This document shows, in pieces, positions 35,653 to 45,611 of a DNA stretch of 64,000 bases. Source of the stretch: Ensifer sp. LCM 4579 (lineage in GTDB: Bacteria; Pseudomonadota; Alphaproteobacteria; Rhizobiales; Rhizobiaceae); NCBI RefSeq assembly GCF_001854885.1, contig NZ_MDDV01000059.1, forward strand, positions 1 through 64,000, written 5' to 3'. Below the pieces are notes generated by a model that was not told the origin of the DNA, made no database searches, and was given only the letters and a program-made list of their open reading frames with translations. Each line of letters opens with the position of its first letter. Position 1 is the stretch's first letter. The translations under genes were made by a program, and so were the position numbers.

Positions 35653-37050
35653 TCAATAGCCGCACGGCTTCGGCCACGGCATGGTGAACTGGTCGCCGCG
35701 GCGCACGAACTTGTAGCGCCGGAAGTGGAACCAGAGCGACGCCACGATGTAGAAGCACATCATCGCGCTGAGCTGTGTGCCGTAGCCGAGGAACACGGCG
35801 AAATAGGCGGTCGAGCACAGGATAAGCAGCACGATCGTTGGCAGCGGGTGGAACGGATGCACGTAGCCGCGCTTGATCTTGTCGAGCGGCCATTTGTTGC
35901 GGAACATGACCATGTTGAAGGTCATGAAAGTGTAGCCGAGCAGGCCCGACAGGATCGAGAAGGTGACGACCTGGTCGAGCGGAGCGCCGAGCGCAAAAAT
36001 GAGCGCGATGGGAACCAGGAACACGATCGCCCGATAGGGCGTGCGGTAGACCGGGTGGACCGCGCCGAACCAGCTTGGCAGATAGCGGTCGCGGCTCATC
36101 GAGAACCAGGCGCGAGAAGCGTCGTTGATGCAGCCGTTCGCCGAGGCAAGCGTGGCGAACGCCGTGCCGACGAAGAGCAGGACCATCAATCCGGCGCTGC
36201 CGGTGACGCGGGCGGCGTCGAACAGCGGCGTGCCGGCTTGGCCAAGATATTCCCAGGGCATCAGCCCCGAGCAGACATACCAGGTCATGGTGGCCGCGAT
36301 CAGCAGCGTCATGATGCCGGCCATGGTGCCATAGGGCAGCGAACGGGCAGGTGAGCGCACCTCCTCTGCGGCCTGGCAGGTGCCCTCAATCCCCAGATAG
36401 TACCAGAGACCGAAATGCAGCGATGCAACGATACCGACCCAGCCATAGGGCAGTGGATCGGACGTGATGGCCGAGAAGTCGAGCGGTACCGCGGAGGCGC
36501 CGAACTGCACCGATACGAACAGCGCTATGATCGCAATGAAGGCGATGGCGGTGATGACCAGATTGAAGGTCAGCGTCGCGAGCACGCCGCGATAGTTGAG
36601 CCACGCCAGGAACATGATGGCGAGCACAATGAAGGGTTGCTGGTTCAGCCCTGCCTGGCCCTGCATGCCCGCCACCGTGTCGAGCAGGAAGCCGACGGTG
36701 ATTGCATTTGCGGCCTCGAGCATGGTGTAGGCCATGACAAGGAAGAGGCCGACGTTGAATGCCATCAGCGGGCCGACGATGTGCTTGGCCTGGGCGTACT
36801 GGCCGCCGGCCGCGGCAACCGTCGAGGTCACCTCCGAGTCGATCATGGCCACGCAGGTGTAGAGCAGGCCGGCCACCCAGCAGGCGATCAGGCCGGCGAT
36901 CATCCCGCCTTTGCCGACAGAGAAATTCCAGCCCATATATTCGCCGACGAGAACGATACCGACGCCGAGTGCCCAGACATGCGAAGGCCCGAGCACTCTC
37001 AACAGGCGAATCCGGTCGGTCCCAGCCGCGGTTGATGCGAAATCTTCCAT
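35653..37050 (-). CDS. APC-family permease (ethanolamine permease-like), 465 aa
   Basis: About 12 transmembrane helices. The first has the APC motif (GPSHVWALGVGIVLVGEYMG), and the segment LGIEGTCQAAEEVRSPARSL corresponds to the E-x-x-x-x-A-A-E-E-V-x-x-P loop of ethanolamine/amino-acid permeases. It is preceded by three small membrane-protein genes on the same strand with gaps of 10-16 bp and is divergent from the serine-cycle operon. The substrate is unknown; an amine or a C2/C3 amino acid that feeds the cycle is plausible. Confidence 0.85.
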   Translation of the reverse strand: MEDFASTAAGTDRIRLLRVLGPSHVWALGVGIVLVGEYMGWNFSVGKGGMIAGLIACWVAGLLYTCVAMIDSEVTSTVAAAGGQYAQAKHIVGPLMAFNVGLFLVMAYTMLEAANAITVGFLLDTVAGMQGQAGLNQQPFIVLAIMFLAWLNYRGVLATLTFNLVITAIAFIAIIALFVSVQFGASAVPLDFSAITSDPLPYGWVGIVASLHFGLWYYLGIEGTCQAAEEVRSPARSLPYGTMAGIMTLLIAATMTWYVCSGLMPWEYLGQAGTPLFDAARVTGSAGLMVLLFVGTAFATLASANGCINDASRAWFSMSRDRYLPSWFGAVHPVYRTPYRAIVFLVPIALIFALGAPLDQVVTFSILSGLLGYTFMTFNMVMFRNKWPLDKIKRGYVHPFHPLPTIVLLILCSTAYFAVFLGYGTQLSAMMCFYIVASLWFHFRRYKFVRRGDQFTMPWPKPCGY

Positions 37051-37061
37051 TGCTGCTCCCC

Positions 37062-37223
37062 TTAAAGCTCGTGGCGTTCTGCAGTCGCTTCGATCTCGCC
37101 TTCGCGAGAAGAGATCAGCAGGTCGTTGTCATAGGTGATGTCGATGCGGATGAGGTCGGCGACCATCAGCACGCCGAACAGGGCCGACAGTGCCCAAGCC
37201 GCATATTCGAGTAGGTTCCACAT
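37062..37223 (-). CDS. Small single-span membrane protein, 53 aa
   Basis: A short gene between the permease and the 127-aa membrane protein, preceded by GGGAGG 12 bases before ATG. The product begins MWNLLEYAAWALSALFGVLM, one transmembrane helix, followed by an acidic soluble tail (RIDITYDND to EGEIEATAERHEL). Position, ribosome site, and intact frame from 37223 to the stop at 37062 support it. Likely an accessory of the permease; no family recognised. Confidence 0.7.
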   Translation of the reverse strand: MWNLLEYAAWALSALFGVLMVADLIRIDITYDNDLLISSREGEIEATAERHEL

Positions 37224-37239
37224 GCGTAAGCTAGCCTCC

Positions 37240-37623
37240 CTAGCGCCGCTTCGTGCCGAAGCGTTCTTCGATGACCTCGCGGTATTCCCTGTCGGAAAGC
37301 CGAACCACCATCACGAAATAGCCGATGACGAGCACGGCCATGACGATAAGTGCAGACCAACTGAAGCTGTAGTCGAAGCGGGCGGTGATGATTTCGTTCG
37401 CGGCGGCCGGATCGGTGACGCCCAGTGCCGCCCATTGCTGCTGTTCCGTGGCGTTCTGGCCAAGAGCTTCCCAGGTCGGATTGGCAATCGGGCTTGGCAC
37501 CTTGGCCGCGCCGGCTAGGCCGAGATAGAGCGGAATGTAGAGCGCGCCAATAGTGAGCACGAGCAAAGTGATCACGTCGAAGATCTGGCCCGCCAGGCTT
37601 TGTTTGGGGGGTTCGTATGCCAT
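37240..37623 (-). CDS. Small two-span membrane protein, 127 aa
   Basis: TM helices at about 15-38 and 88-108, separated by a roughly 48-residue loop (PSPIANPTWEALGQNATEQQ) expected outside the membrane, with a charged C-terminal tail in the cytoplasm (RLSDREYREVIEERFG). It lies 10 bp downstream of the 105-aa gene and 16 bp before the 53-aa gene. The co-conserved position with a permease suggests a transporter subunit; the family is not recognised. Confidence 0.75.
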   Translation of the reverse strand: MAYEPPKQSLAGQIFDVITLLVLTIGALYIPLYLGLAGAAKVPSPIANPTWEALGQNATEQQQWAALGVTDPAAANEIITARFDYSFSWSALIVMAVLVIGYFVMVVRLSDREYREVIEERFGTKRR

Positions 37624-37633
37624 TAAGCCACTC

Positions 37634-37951
37634 CTAGAGTTTGTGGCGACGCATCTCGTCGAGATGCTTGAGATCGAGGCTGTAGATGAAGTGCTTGTCT
37701 TCCTCGTAGTGGCGCAGCATGGCCACGATCGCGGCCGTGTTGAAAATCAGAACCAACACGCAGGCCACGGTCAGGATAATCGCGATTGGGGTCAGCGATA
37801 TGTAGGGCCAGACGCTGAACAATGCGAACAGCATCGTGGACCACAGCACCACGACGAACGTCGTTAGGCAGGCGCGGTCGCGCCTATGCATGGCATGGAT
37901 ACGCTGACTGAGAGTCTTGTCTTCAAGAAGCTTGCTAAGCGTCGCTTCCAT
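37634..37951 (-). CDS. Small two-span membrane protein, 105 aa
   Basis: First gene of the minus-strand operon. A charged cytoplasmic N-terminus (1-27, KLLEDKTLSQRIHAMHRRDR) is followed by two TM helices (about 29-50 and 55-78) and a charged tail (HYEEDKHFIYSLDLKHLDEM). The ribosome site GGAGGAAAGCC precedes ATG. Unknown function. Confidence 0.75.
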   Translation of the reverse strand: MEATLSKLLEDKTLSQRIHAMHRRDRACLTTFVVVLWSTMLFALFSVWPYISLTPIAIILTVACVLVLIFNTAAIVAMLRHYEEDKHFIYSLDLKHLDEMRRHKL

Positions 37952-38403
37952 TGGCTTTCCTCCTCCATTGGGTCCTCCTCCAGCCCGCTTCAGGTTCTTA
38001 TTGTCTCGGGATGGAATCCTGCATTTTTCAGCATGGCAAAAAGATTTGCCTCACAGGAATGTTAGGCAAAGTGAAATTACTGTCAAGTGCAGCTGCCTGC
38101 TTAGCGCCCCGACGATTTGGGGCCAGGCCGGAATGGCATTGAATAGATTGATCTTTGTTAGCGAACGGTGTGTCAAAAAACTTCACCGAATCCGACAAGA
38201 GCAGGCGGCAACGCGCCCGGCGACCATCGTTCGGGCAGGCCGGCTACCCACCCGGACGCACAGGATTTCTACCCGACCGGGCGTTTTCAACTGCGATGAA
38301 AGACGGTCTGCTGCTGGTCGGGATATTTCCCCGAAAAAGCAGTTGCGTAGGACGGGCGGGGGTGGCCGGCTTTGGCTGCCTCCTGGGAACAACAGCTAGA
38401 CAA
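37952..38403. other. Divergent control region between the permease operon and ppc
   Basis: This 452-bp gap separates two large divergent operons. A frame open upstream of ppc (from 38155) has no conserved sequence and is not annotated as coding. A 7-bp inverted repeat and a weak match to the putative XRE-cupin operator lie in the middle (38045-38088). No RNA gene seen. Confidence 0.6.
38045..38088 (+). promoter_or_regulatory. Possible operator upstream of ppc
   Basis: TTTGCCT (38045-38051) and AGGCAAA (38064-38070) are an inverted repeat with a 12-base spacer. Immediately after comes AATTACT-GTC-AAGTG (38075-38089), which partly resembles TTTACT-ATC-AGTAAA before the XRE-cupin gene at 50.3 kb. 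A shared regulator is inference from this partial similarity. Confidence 0.35.
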
Positions 38404-41109
38404 ATGGGTGTCGCAGTGGAGGAGTTCAGACCGCTCAGTTTTCGCGAGGATGTGCGCAGTCTCCTGTTCAGGCTGCTGCTGTCAGTCGTCAGCGAACGCG
38501 AACCCGCATTGGCGGCGGTGCTTACCGGAGCGGTGCCGCTGGACGCTCTGCCCGAGGAGCAGCGCATCTGCGCGCTGCAAGCGACCGGCATCTGGTTCCA
38601 ACTCGTCACCATCGCAAACGAACTGCTGGCCATGCGTTCGCGCCGCGAACTCGAGCAGATGGGCGGCGCGGACGAAGTCGTCGGCTCCTTCTCCAACGTT
38701 GTGGGTGAGATCGCGGCGGCAGGCTACCCGGCCGAGGATATCCAGGCCACCCTTGACAATCTCTGCGTTGGACCGACGATGACCGCCCATCCGACCGAGG
38801 CCAAGCGTGTCACCGTCCTCGAAATTCACCGGCGCATCTACCGCAAGCTGACCGAGCTCGAACAGCGGCGCTGGGCGCCGCGCGAGCGCGACCAACATAT
38901 CAGCGATCTCCAAAGCGAGATCGAGCTTCTGTGGATGTCGGGCGAGTTACGGCTCGAACGTCCGTCCGTCGAGCGCGAGATCGCCTGGGGTCTGCACTTT
39001 TTTCGCGAAGTCATCTTCGAAGCGACGCCCAAGCTCTATACCGCCGCCCAGGAGGCATTGGCGCGCCACTATCCGGAGTACGACCTCAAGGTGCCGTCGT
39101 TCATGCGCTATGCGTCGTGGATCGGCGGCGACCGTGATGGCAATCCGAACGTAACGGCGCAGATCACTGACTATGCGCTCAACGAGTGCCGCCAGGCCAT
39201 CATCGGCTGGTACATCCAGCAAGTTCGCCGGCTGGTCACCGTACTCAGCGTCAGCGCCAACGTCGTCGACATTCCGGACGACTTCGGCAAGGCGCTGGCC
39301 CGCGCGCTGCATCGCACCGGCTGTGCTTCGGAGATCGTCGCGCGCAATCCCGACGAGCCGTTGCGCCAGTTCGCGGCGGCGATGCTGGCACGTCTGCAAG
39401 CGATGTGCGGCGACGCCTCGGCCAAGCCCTATGCACGTGCGGACGCCTTCAGGGCCGACCTGCGCGATCTGGAAAACGTTCTCGTCCAGCTCGGCGGTAA
39501 TCGCGCGGCCGGGCGTTTCGTTCGTCCGCTGCGCCAGCAAGTCGAGAGCTTTGGCTTCCGCACCGTCTCGCTCGACATCCGGCAGAATTCCACCGTTGTC
39601 AACCGTGTGCTGGCAGAACTGTTCCGGGTTGCGGACGGGACCGAGGCACCGGGCCCCGACACGCCCCAATGGACCGCGCGCATCCGCTCGGCGCTTCATT
39701 CGGGCGAACAACTCTCGGCCGATCGCACGATCCTGTCCGATGAAGCGCAGGAACTGCTCGATCTATTCGATGTCATTCGCGAGGCTTCGTCGGATCCGAA
39801 CGGCGGCGCGATCGGTGCCTTCATACTGTCCATGACGCGGTCGAGCGACGATCTGCTCGCCGTCTATGTGCTGGCCCAGTATGCTGGCCTCGCCCCCGCG
39901 CTCGACGGCAGCGGCACCATCAACCTGCGTGTCGTGCCGTTGTTTGAGACCATCGCGGACCTGCGTGCCGCGCCCGAAATTCTGGACCAGTTGCTCGGCG
40001 TATCGATCGTCCGCCGCTCGGTCCGTGACTTCGGCAACCGCCAGGAGGTCATGCTCGGCTATTCCGATTCCAACAAGGACGGAGGCTTTCTCGCCTCCAA
40101 CTGGGAGCTTAACAAGGCGCAGCGGCGTATCACCGCGCTCAGCCAGAAGCGCAATGTCAAGATCAGCTTCTTCCACGGGCGCGGCGGTTCGGTCAGCCGT
40201 GGCGGCGCGCCCACAGGCCGGGCGATCGCAGCCCAGCCGGCAGGCACTATCGGCGGGGTCATGCGCGTCACGGAACAGGGTGAAGTGGTGTCGTCGAAAT
40301 TCGCCAACCGCGGCACCGGCCTCTATCAGCTCGAAATCCTGGCCGCGAGCGTCTTCGCCCACTCGGTCAAGTCGCGCAATGAACTCGAGCTCAAGGATAC
40401 TCCAGAGTTCAGCGAGGCACTGGAGGCGCTGACCGGCATGTCGCAGGCATCCTATTCGGGCCTGATACGGGAGCCGGGTTTCATCGACTATTTCAACCAG
40501 GCGAGCCCGGTTGAAGAACTGTCGTTGCTGAAGATCGGCTCGCGCCCGGCACGCCGCTTCGGCGCCCGCGACATCGCCGATCTGCGCGCAATTCCCTGGG
40601 TCTTCGCCTGGAGCCAGAACCGGCATCTGATTACCAATTGGTACGGCACCGGCAGCGCGCTGAATTCTTTCGTCAATGTACGCGGGGAGGTCGGTCTCGA
40701 CCTGCTTCGGCAAATGTTCGAACGTTCGCGCTTCTTCCGGCTCATCGTCGACGAGGTGGACAAGGGCCTCTATCAGTCCGACATGGACATTGGCCACCTT
40801 TATGCGGGCCTGGTGCTGGATCATGAGGTGGGCGAGCGCATCTACGGCAAGATCGCTGCAGAATACGCGCTGACCCGCAAGATGATCTCGCAAATCAATG
40901 GGGGTCTGGAGCTCTCCGAGCGTTTCCCCGCCTTCAAACGCCATTTTGACCGCATACGTCCACAGATGGATTCGATCCATCGTCTTCAGGTGCAGTTGCT
41001 GCGCGAGGTGCGCGCCCGGGACGGCAATTCGGCCAGCCCGAAGCGTGCGGTCAATGCGCTGCTGCTTTCGATCAATTGCATTTCGGCCGGCCTCGGATGG
41101 ACCGGCTGA
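38404..41109 (+). CDS. ppc: Phosphoenolpyruvate carboxylase (serine-cycle type)
   Basis: A 901-aa PEPC. Active-site motifs are [35 protein letters not shown], and the C-terminal GLGWTG in place of the usual QNTG-type end. It carboxylates PEP to oxaloacetate, the CO2-fixing step of the serine cycle. The ATG at 38404 gives the family's normal N-terminus ([13 protein letters not shown] soon after); upstream in-frame starts would add non-conserved residues, and no strong ribosome site decides. It heads the operon ppc-glyA-orf-sgaA-mclA-mtkAB-hprA-gck. The low similarity I perceive to housekeeping PEPC suggests the specialised methylotroph clade. Confidence 0.93.
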   Translation: MGVAVEEFRPLSFREDVRSLLFRLLLSVVSEREPALAAVLTGAVPLDALPEEQRICALQATGIWFQLVTIANELLAMRSRRELEQMGGADEVVGSFSNVVGEIAAAGYPAEDIQATLDNLCVGPTMTAHPTEAKRVTVLEIHRRIYRKLTELEQRRWAPRERDQHISDLQSEIELLWMSGELRLERPSVEREIAWGLHFFREVIFEATPKLYTAAQEALARHYPEYDLKVPSFMRYASWIGGDRDGNPNVTAQITDYALNECRQAIIGWYIQQVRRLVTVLSVSANVVDIPDDFGKALARALHRTGCASEIVARNPDEPLRQFAAAMLARLQAMCGDASAKPYARADAFRADLRDLENVLVQLGGNRAAGRFVRPLRQQVESFGFRTVSLDIRQNSTVVNRVLAELFRVADGTEAPGPDTPQWTARIRSALHSGEQLSADRTILSDEAQELLDLFDVIREASSDPNGGAIGAFILSMTRSSDDLLAVYVLAQYAGLAPALDGSGTINLRVVPLFETIADLRAAPEILDQLLGVSIVRRSVRDFGNRQEVMLGYSDSNKDGGFLASNWELNKAQRRITALSQKRNVKISFFHGRGGSVSRGGAPTGRAIAAQPAGTIGGVMRVTEQGEVVSSKFANRGTGLYQLEILAASVFAHSVKSRNELELKDTPEFSEALEALTGMSQASYSGLIREPGFIDYFNQASPVEELSLLKIGSRPARRFGARDIADLRAIPWVFAWSQNRHLITNWYGTGSALNSFVNVRGEVGLDLLRQMFERSRFFRLIVDEVDKGLYQSDMDIGHLYAGLVLDHEVGERIYGKIAAEYALTRKMISQINGGLELSERFPAFKRHFDRIRPQMDSIHRLQVQLLREVRARDGNSASPKRAVNALLLSINCISAGLGWTG

Positions 41110-41149
41110 CGAGCATTGGCGCAGTGAAGCGCCGCAAGGGAGGAGCCAA

Positions 41150-42454
41150 ATGAACATTCCCACCAGGTTCGGCGTCGGCAGTGCCGATCATTTCTTCCGC
41201 AGCGGCGTTGCCCAGGCGGATTCCGCTGTGAGCGGCATGATCGACCGCGAACTCCACCGCCAGCGCGACGAAATTGAACTGATCGCCTCGGAAAACATCG
41301 TCTCCAAGGCAGTGCTCGAGGCGCAAGGCTCGGTGCTGACCAACAAATATGCCGAGGGTTATCCCGGCCGTCGCTACTATGGCGGCTGTCAGCATGTCGA
41401 CGAGGTCGAGGAACTCGCCCGCGAGCGCGCCAAGACGATTTTCAACTGCAGCTTCGTGAACGTGCAGCCCAATTCCGGAAGCCAAGCCAATCAGGCAGTG
41501 TTCATGGCGCTGATGCAGCCGGGCGACACGTTCCTTGGTCTGAACCTCGCCGCCGGGGGGCACCTGACCCACGGCGCGCCGGTCAATCAATCGGGCAAGT
41601 GGTTCAACGTCGTTTCGTACGGCGTGCGCCCCGACACCCACCGCATCGACATGGACGAGGTGCGCGACCTGGCCAGGAGGTATCAGCCCAAGGTGATCCT
41701 CGCCGGCGGCTCTGCCTATCCGCGCGTCATCGACTTTAAGGCATTCCGCGAAATTGCCGACGAAGTAGGAGCAAAGCTCTTTGTCGACATGGCGCATTTC
41801 GCCGGCCTGGTTGCGGGCGGCGTGCATCCGAATCCGCTTGAGCACGCCCACGTCGTGACCACGACCACGCACAAGACGCTGCGCGGCCCGCGCGGCGGCA
41901 TGGTGTTGTCCAACGACGAGGAGATCGGCAAGAAGATCAATTCGGCTGTGTTTCCGGGCCTGCAGGGTGGTCCGCTGATGCATGTCATTGCCGCAAAGGC
42001 AGTCGCATTCGGCGAAGCGCTTAGGCCGGAATTCAAGATCTACGCCGCAAACGTCGTCGCCAACGCGAAGGCGCTGGCCGACACGCTGTCCAAGGGCGGG
42101 GTCGATATCGTCTCCGGCGGCACCGATACGCACCTGATGCTGGTCGACCTCCGGCGCAAGAACCTCACCGGCAAGGCGGTGGAGGGGGCCCTCGGGCGCG
42201 CCCATATCACCTGCAACAAGAACGGCATTCCGTTCGACCCGCAAGGTCCGATGGTCACGTCGGGCGTCCGTCTCGGCACTCCGGCCTGCACGACCCGCGG
42301 CTTCCTCGCGGAGGAATTCCGCCAGGTTGGGCGGCTGACGATGCGCGTCATCGACGGCTTGGCGGCCTACGGCGAAGCCTGCAACGCGGCAGTCGAGACG
42401 GCCGTGCGCGAGGAGGTGCAGGAGCTGGTCGGCCGATTCCGTATCTATGAGTAG
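41150..42454 (+). CDS. glyA: Serine hydroxymethyltransferase
   Basis: A 434-aa PLP enzyme. The ATG at 41150 follows GGGAGGAGCC. Motifs include [36 protein letters not shown], and the PLP lysine in [14 protein letters not shown]. It condenses methylene-THF with glycine to serine and is the entry point of C1 carbon into the cycle. A dedicated copy lies right after ppc; Rhizobiales normally have another housekeeping glyA. Confidence 0.96.
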   Translation: MNIPTRFGVGSADHFFRSGVAQADSAVSGMIDRELHRQRDEIELIASENIVSKAVLEAQGSVLTNKYAEGYPGRRYYGGCQHVDEVEELARERAKTIFNCSFVNVQPNSGSQANQAVFMALMQPGDTFLGLNLAAGGHLTHGAPVNQSGKWFNVVSYGVRPDTHRIDMDEVRDLARRYQPKVILAGGSAYPRVIDFKAFREIADEVGAKLFVDMAHFAGLVAGGVHPNPLEHAHVVTTTTHKTLRGPRGGMVLSNDEEIGKKINSAVFPGLQGGPLMHVIAAKAVAFGEALRPEFKIYAANVVANAKALADTLSKGGVDIVSGGTDTHLMLVDLRRKNLTGKAVEGALGRAHITCNKNGIPFDPQGPMVTSGVRLGTPACTTRGFLAEEFRQVGRLTMRVIDGLAAYGEACNAAVETAVREEVQELVGRFRIYE

Positions 42455-42459
42455 AGGAC

Positions 42460-42840
42460 ATGCACGTGCAGAAAGTGCTCCCGGAACTTTACCAGGGCCA
42501 TGCGTCCATCACCCTCCAGAACGCCTTCCATGACGCGCTCGAAGCGCTGGAGGCGTGGGAGGACGGAAACGAGGAACCTCTCGTCGCCGTGGAAGGGTGC
42601 ACCGTCCCTATCAGTCATATCTTCGCCCACATGAGCGCCTGCACCGACCTGCTGCCGCTCAGGACGCGCGACGTGCTCGAAAGCATCACCGACAAGGGTT
42701 CCTTTCGTGCCTTAGCCGACGCGCTCTATGCCGACGGCGCCAAGCTGGTTATGCCGCTCTGCGTCGAACGCTTGACGCTGTCACTGCTGCGCCCGCCGTC
42801 ATCGGCGGTGCCGCTACGCAAGGCCGGCGTCGAGGCATAA
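42460..42840 (+). CDS. Hypothetical protein within the serine-cycle operon, 126 aa
   Basis: Starts 5 bp after glyA and reads in the same direction. Soluble, mostly helical, one notable segment FHDALEALEAWEDGNEEPLV and a Cys in VEGCTVP. I do not recognise the family. Its position inside a serine-cycle operon, just before a 546-bp gap, suggests a role in C1 metabolism or regulation, but nothing in the sequence says which. Confidence 0.6.
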   Translation: MHVQKVLPELYQGHASITLQNAFHDALEALEAWEDGNEEPLVAVEGCTVPISHIFAHMSACTDLLPLRTRDVLESITDKGSFRALADALYADGAKLVMPLCVERLTLSLLRPPSSAVPLRKAGVEA

Positions 42841-43386
42841 TACATAAGTAGTTTCGACCCCGCAGACAGGATCGCCGCCGCTGAGTGCATGCATTTGCCG
42901 GTACGGCATCGATTCTACCAAGATCGTCCCCGGACCGCCAACTGAAAAACCCGTCCCGCAGGATCGGGCTTTTGCTCTGAAGGCTTGATTTCGGCCGTCG
43001 GCATTGGGCCCCTGGCCAAGGTGCCTCCCCGAGCGCAAGGCCGCCCCTCATGTAGTGACATCCCATTTCTAGTTTTGGATTGTGCAGCCGCGCGTTCTCC
43101 GTCGTTGCCGTCGCGCGCAAGGTGCCCTGGGCACCTCGACGCGGATGTCAGAGACATTTGCTGCGCACAAAATGCTGGACCTAGCGCCTCGGGAATACGT
43201 CCGCGGGTGGGTTTCATCCTATCCGATAGGACGCCAGCACCACTGAAAGGGTGGGCTCGGCCCAACGCCCAAGGGTCCGCGTTTCTATCCCGACAGGTGT
43301 TGTGGGTCGGCGACCGTGAGCCGATCATCCTCCCGACAGCCACAGAAAGGGCACGGCGCCCTGAGCAATCTTCGAGAGGACTTTAC
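42841..43386 (+). other. 546-bp gap inside the serine-cycle operon
   Basis: An open frame continuous with sgaA crosses part of this gap, but its residues look non-conserved and the sgaA start at 43387 is the family start. A stem built on CCCG...CGGG followed by CTTTTGCT near 42948-42975 resembles a terminator after the 126-aa gene. The rest could hold an internal promoter or leader RNA. I cannot match it to a known riboswitch by eye. Confidence 0.45.
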
Positions 43387-44577
43387 ATGGCCGGCTTCAC
43401 CCAGCTTTTCGTTCCAGGACCGACCAATATTCCGGAGATCGTCCGACAGGCGATGAACATGCCGATGGAGGACATGCGCGCTCCAGACTACCCGACTTTC
43501 ACGCGCGCCCTGTTCACCGACTTGATGAAGGTGTTCCGCAACGAGACCGGTCGCGTCTTCATCTTCCCGTCTTCGGGCACCGGCGCATGGGAATCGGCGA
43601 TCGCCAACACCCTTAGTCCCGGCGACCGCGTGCTGATGTCGCGTTTCGGCCAGTTCTCGCATCTGTGGGTCGACATGTGCGAGCGCTTCGGCCTCGACGT
43701 CGATGTAGTCGATGTCGAGTGGGGCGCGGGCTGCCCGGTCGAGATCTATGCCGAGCGGCTTGCTCAGGACAAGGAGCATCGTATCAAGGCGGTATTTGTC
43801 ACCCACAACGAAACCGCAACCGGCGTAACCAGCGATGTCGGCGCCGTGCGCGCCGCCCTCAACGCCGCCAGGCACCCGGCTCTGCTCTTCGTCGATGGCG
43901 TCTCCTCAATCGGCTCGATCGACTTCCGTCAGGAGGAGTGGGGCGTGGACTGCGCCGTCTCCGGCTCGCAGAAGGGTTTCATGCTGCCGCCGGGGCTTGG
44001 CTTTCTGTCGGTCAGCCAAAAGGCGCTCGCCACCGCCCGGACCGCCAAGCACAACCGCTGCTACTTCTCTTTCGAGGATCAGATCCGCGCCAACGACACC
44101 GGCTACTTCCCCTACACACCGGCGGTACAGCTGCTGCGCGGCCTGCGCGCGGCCCTCGACCTTATTCAGCAAGAAGGCCTTGATAACGTCTTCGAGCGTC
44201 ACAACCGGCTGGCGACCGGTGTCCGCAGGGCGGTCGAAGCCTGGGGTCTGAAGCTCTGCGCCAAGGAAGCCAAGTGGCACTCCGACACGGTCAGCGCGGT
44301 GCTGGTGCCGGAGGGTGTCGACAGCGCCGAGGTCGTCCGCCGGGCCTATTACGGCTACCAGACTTCACTCGGGGTCGGCCTCAGTAAGGTGGCGGGCAAG
44401 GTGTTTCGCATCGGCCATCTCGGCTGGGTCAACGAAGTGATGATGTGCGGCGCGATCTCAGCCGCCGAAATGGCGTTGCGCGATTGCGGCGTGAAGGTGC
44501 GGCCCGGTTCCGGCGTGGGCGCTGCGCTCGAGCACTACCGGCTGTCGGCGCAGCCGGCGATCGCCAGAGTAGCCTGA
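43387..44577 (+). CDS. sgaA: Serine-glyoxylate aminotransferase
   Basis: A 396-aa class V aminotransferase. The N-terminus is MAGFTQLFVPGPTNIPEIVR, the PLP lysine lies in VSGSQKGFMLPPGL, and the substrate part has SLGVGLSKVAGKVFRIGHLG. It transfers the amino group of serine to glyoxylate, giving hydroxypyruvate and glycine, thus returning glycine to GlyA. The frame is open upstream to 42985, but ATG 43387 (AGAGGACTTTAC before it) gives the family start. It begins the second part of the operon. Confidence 0.95.
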   Translation: MAGFTQLFVPGPTNIPEIVRQAMNMPMEDMRAPDYPTFTRALFTDLMKVFRNETGRVFIFPSSGTGAWESAIANTLSPGDRVLMSRFGQFSHLWVDMCERFGLDVDVVDVEWGAGCPVEIYAERLAQDKEHRIKAVFVTHNETATGVTSDVGAVRAALNAARHPALLFVDGVSSIGSIDFRQEEWGVDCAVSGSQKGFMLPPGLGFLSVSQKALATARTAKHNRCYFSFEDQIRANDTGYFPYTPAVQLLRGLRAALDLIQQEGLDNVFERHNRLATGVRRAVEAWGLKLCAKEAKWHSDTVSAVLVPEGVDSAEVVRRAYYGYQTSLGVGLSKVAGKVFRIGHLGWVNEVMMCGAISAAEMALRDCGVKVRPGSGVGAALEHYRLSAQPAIARVA

Positions 44578-44632
44578 GGAGCCAGCGCCGCACGTCGCTT
44601 CGATGCGCGGCACTCCAAAAGAAGGAGACAAT

Positions 44633-45598
44633 ATGAGCCACACAATTCACCACCTGCGCAAGTTGCGCCTTCAGCGCAGCGAACTCGCAGTGCCGGGCTC
44701 AAATCCGGAGATGATCCGCAAGGCCGCCGACGGCGCTGCCGACTACATCTTCCTTGATATCGAGGACGCGGTCGCGCCTCCTGACAAGGAGCGGGCGCGC
44801 AAGAACATCATCGAGGCGCTCAACGAGATCGACTGGCGCGCCCGCGGCAAAACCATTTCGGTGCGCATCAATGGCCTCGATACTCACTATATGTACCGCG
44901 ACGTGGTCGACGTGATGGAGCAGGCCGGCGATCGGCTCGATACCATCCTGGTGCCCAAGGTCGGCGTTCCGGCCGACCTCTACATGGTCGAGGCCATGGT
45001 CAACCAGATCGAGACCGCCAAAAGCTTTGAGACCCGTGTCGGCCTCGAGGCACTGATCGAAACCGCCCTTGGGATGGCCAATGTTGAAGCCATCGCAGCC
45101 TATGGCGGCCGGCTCGAGGCGCTCCATTTCGGCGTCGCCGACTATGCCGCGAGCTTGAAGGCGCGCACCGTCAACATCGGCGGCCTCAATCCCGACTATC
45201 CGGGCGACCAGTGGCACGCGGCACTCTCGCGCATGACGGTCGCCTGCCGAGCCTATGGCCTGCGCGCCATCGACGGACCGTTCGGCGACTTTTCCGATCC
45301 GGACGGCTACATTGCCGCCGCCAAGCGCGCGGCCGCGCTCGGCATCGAGGGCAAGTGGGCGATCCATCCTTCGCAGATCGAACTCGCCAATGCCGTGTTC
45401 TCACCGCCGGAGAAGGAAGTCACCCGCGCGCGCCGCATCATCGAAGTGCTGAAGGAGGCCGAGGAAAAGGGCAAGGGTGCCGCTGCCCTCGACGGCAAGA
45501 TGATCGATGCCGCATCCGAACGCATGGCCAGGAACGTGCTCGTCATGCACGAGACAATCGAACGGTCGGCGCGGTCGCGCACGAGTCCGGCAAACTGA
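44633..45598 (+). CDS. mclA: Malyl-CoA lyase
   Basis: A 321-aa HpcH/HpaI-CitE family lyase. [20 protein letters not shown] at the N-terminus and [20 protein letters not shown] (catalytic Glu/Asp and Mg ligands) are the Mcl signatures; [13 protein letters not shown] lies near the C-terminus. It cleaves malyl-CoA to glyoxylate and acetyl-CoA. The ATG at 44633 follows AGAAGGAGACAAT. mtkA follows 13 bp later. Confidence 0.94.
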   Translation: MSHTIHHLRKLRLQRSELAVPGSNPEMIRKAADGAADYIFLDIEDAVAPPDKERARKNIIEALNEIDWRARGKTISVRINGLDTHYMYRDVVDVMEQAGDRLDTILVPKVGVPADLYMVEAMVNQIETAKSFETRVGLEALIETALGMANVEAIAAYGGRLEALHFGVADYAASLKARTVNIGGLNPDYPGDQWHAALSRMTVACRAYGLRAIDGPFGDFSDPDGYIAAAKRAAALGIEGKWAIHPSQIELANAVFSPPEKEVTRARRIIEVLKEAEEKGKGAAALDGKMIDAASERMARNVLVMHETIERSARSRTSPAN

Positions 45599-45611
45599 GG
45601 AGGAGCCCGAT

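Noticed and set aside
42985-43386. Upstream extension of the sgaA reading frame
   Set aside because: Residues do not resemble the aminotransferase family; the family start is MAGFTQLF at 43387.
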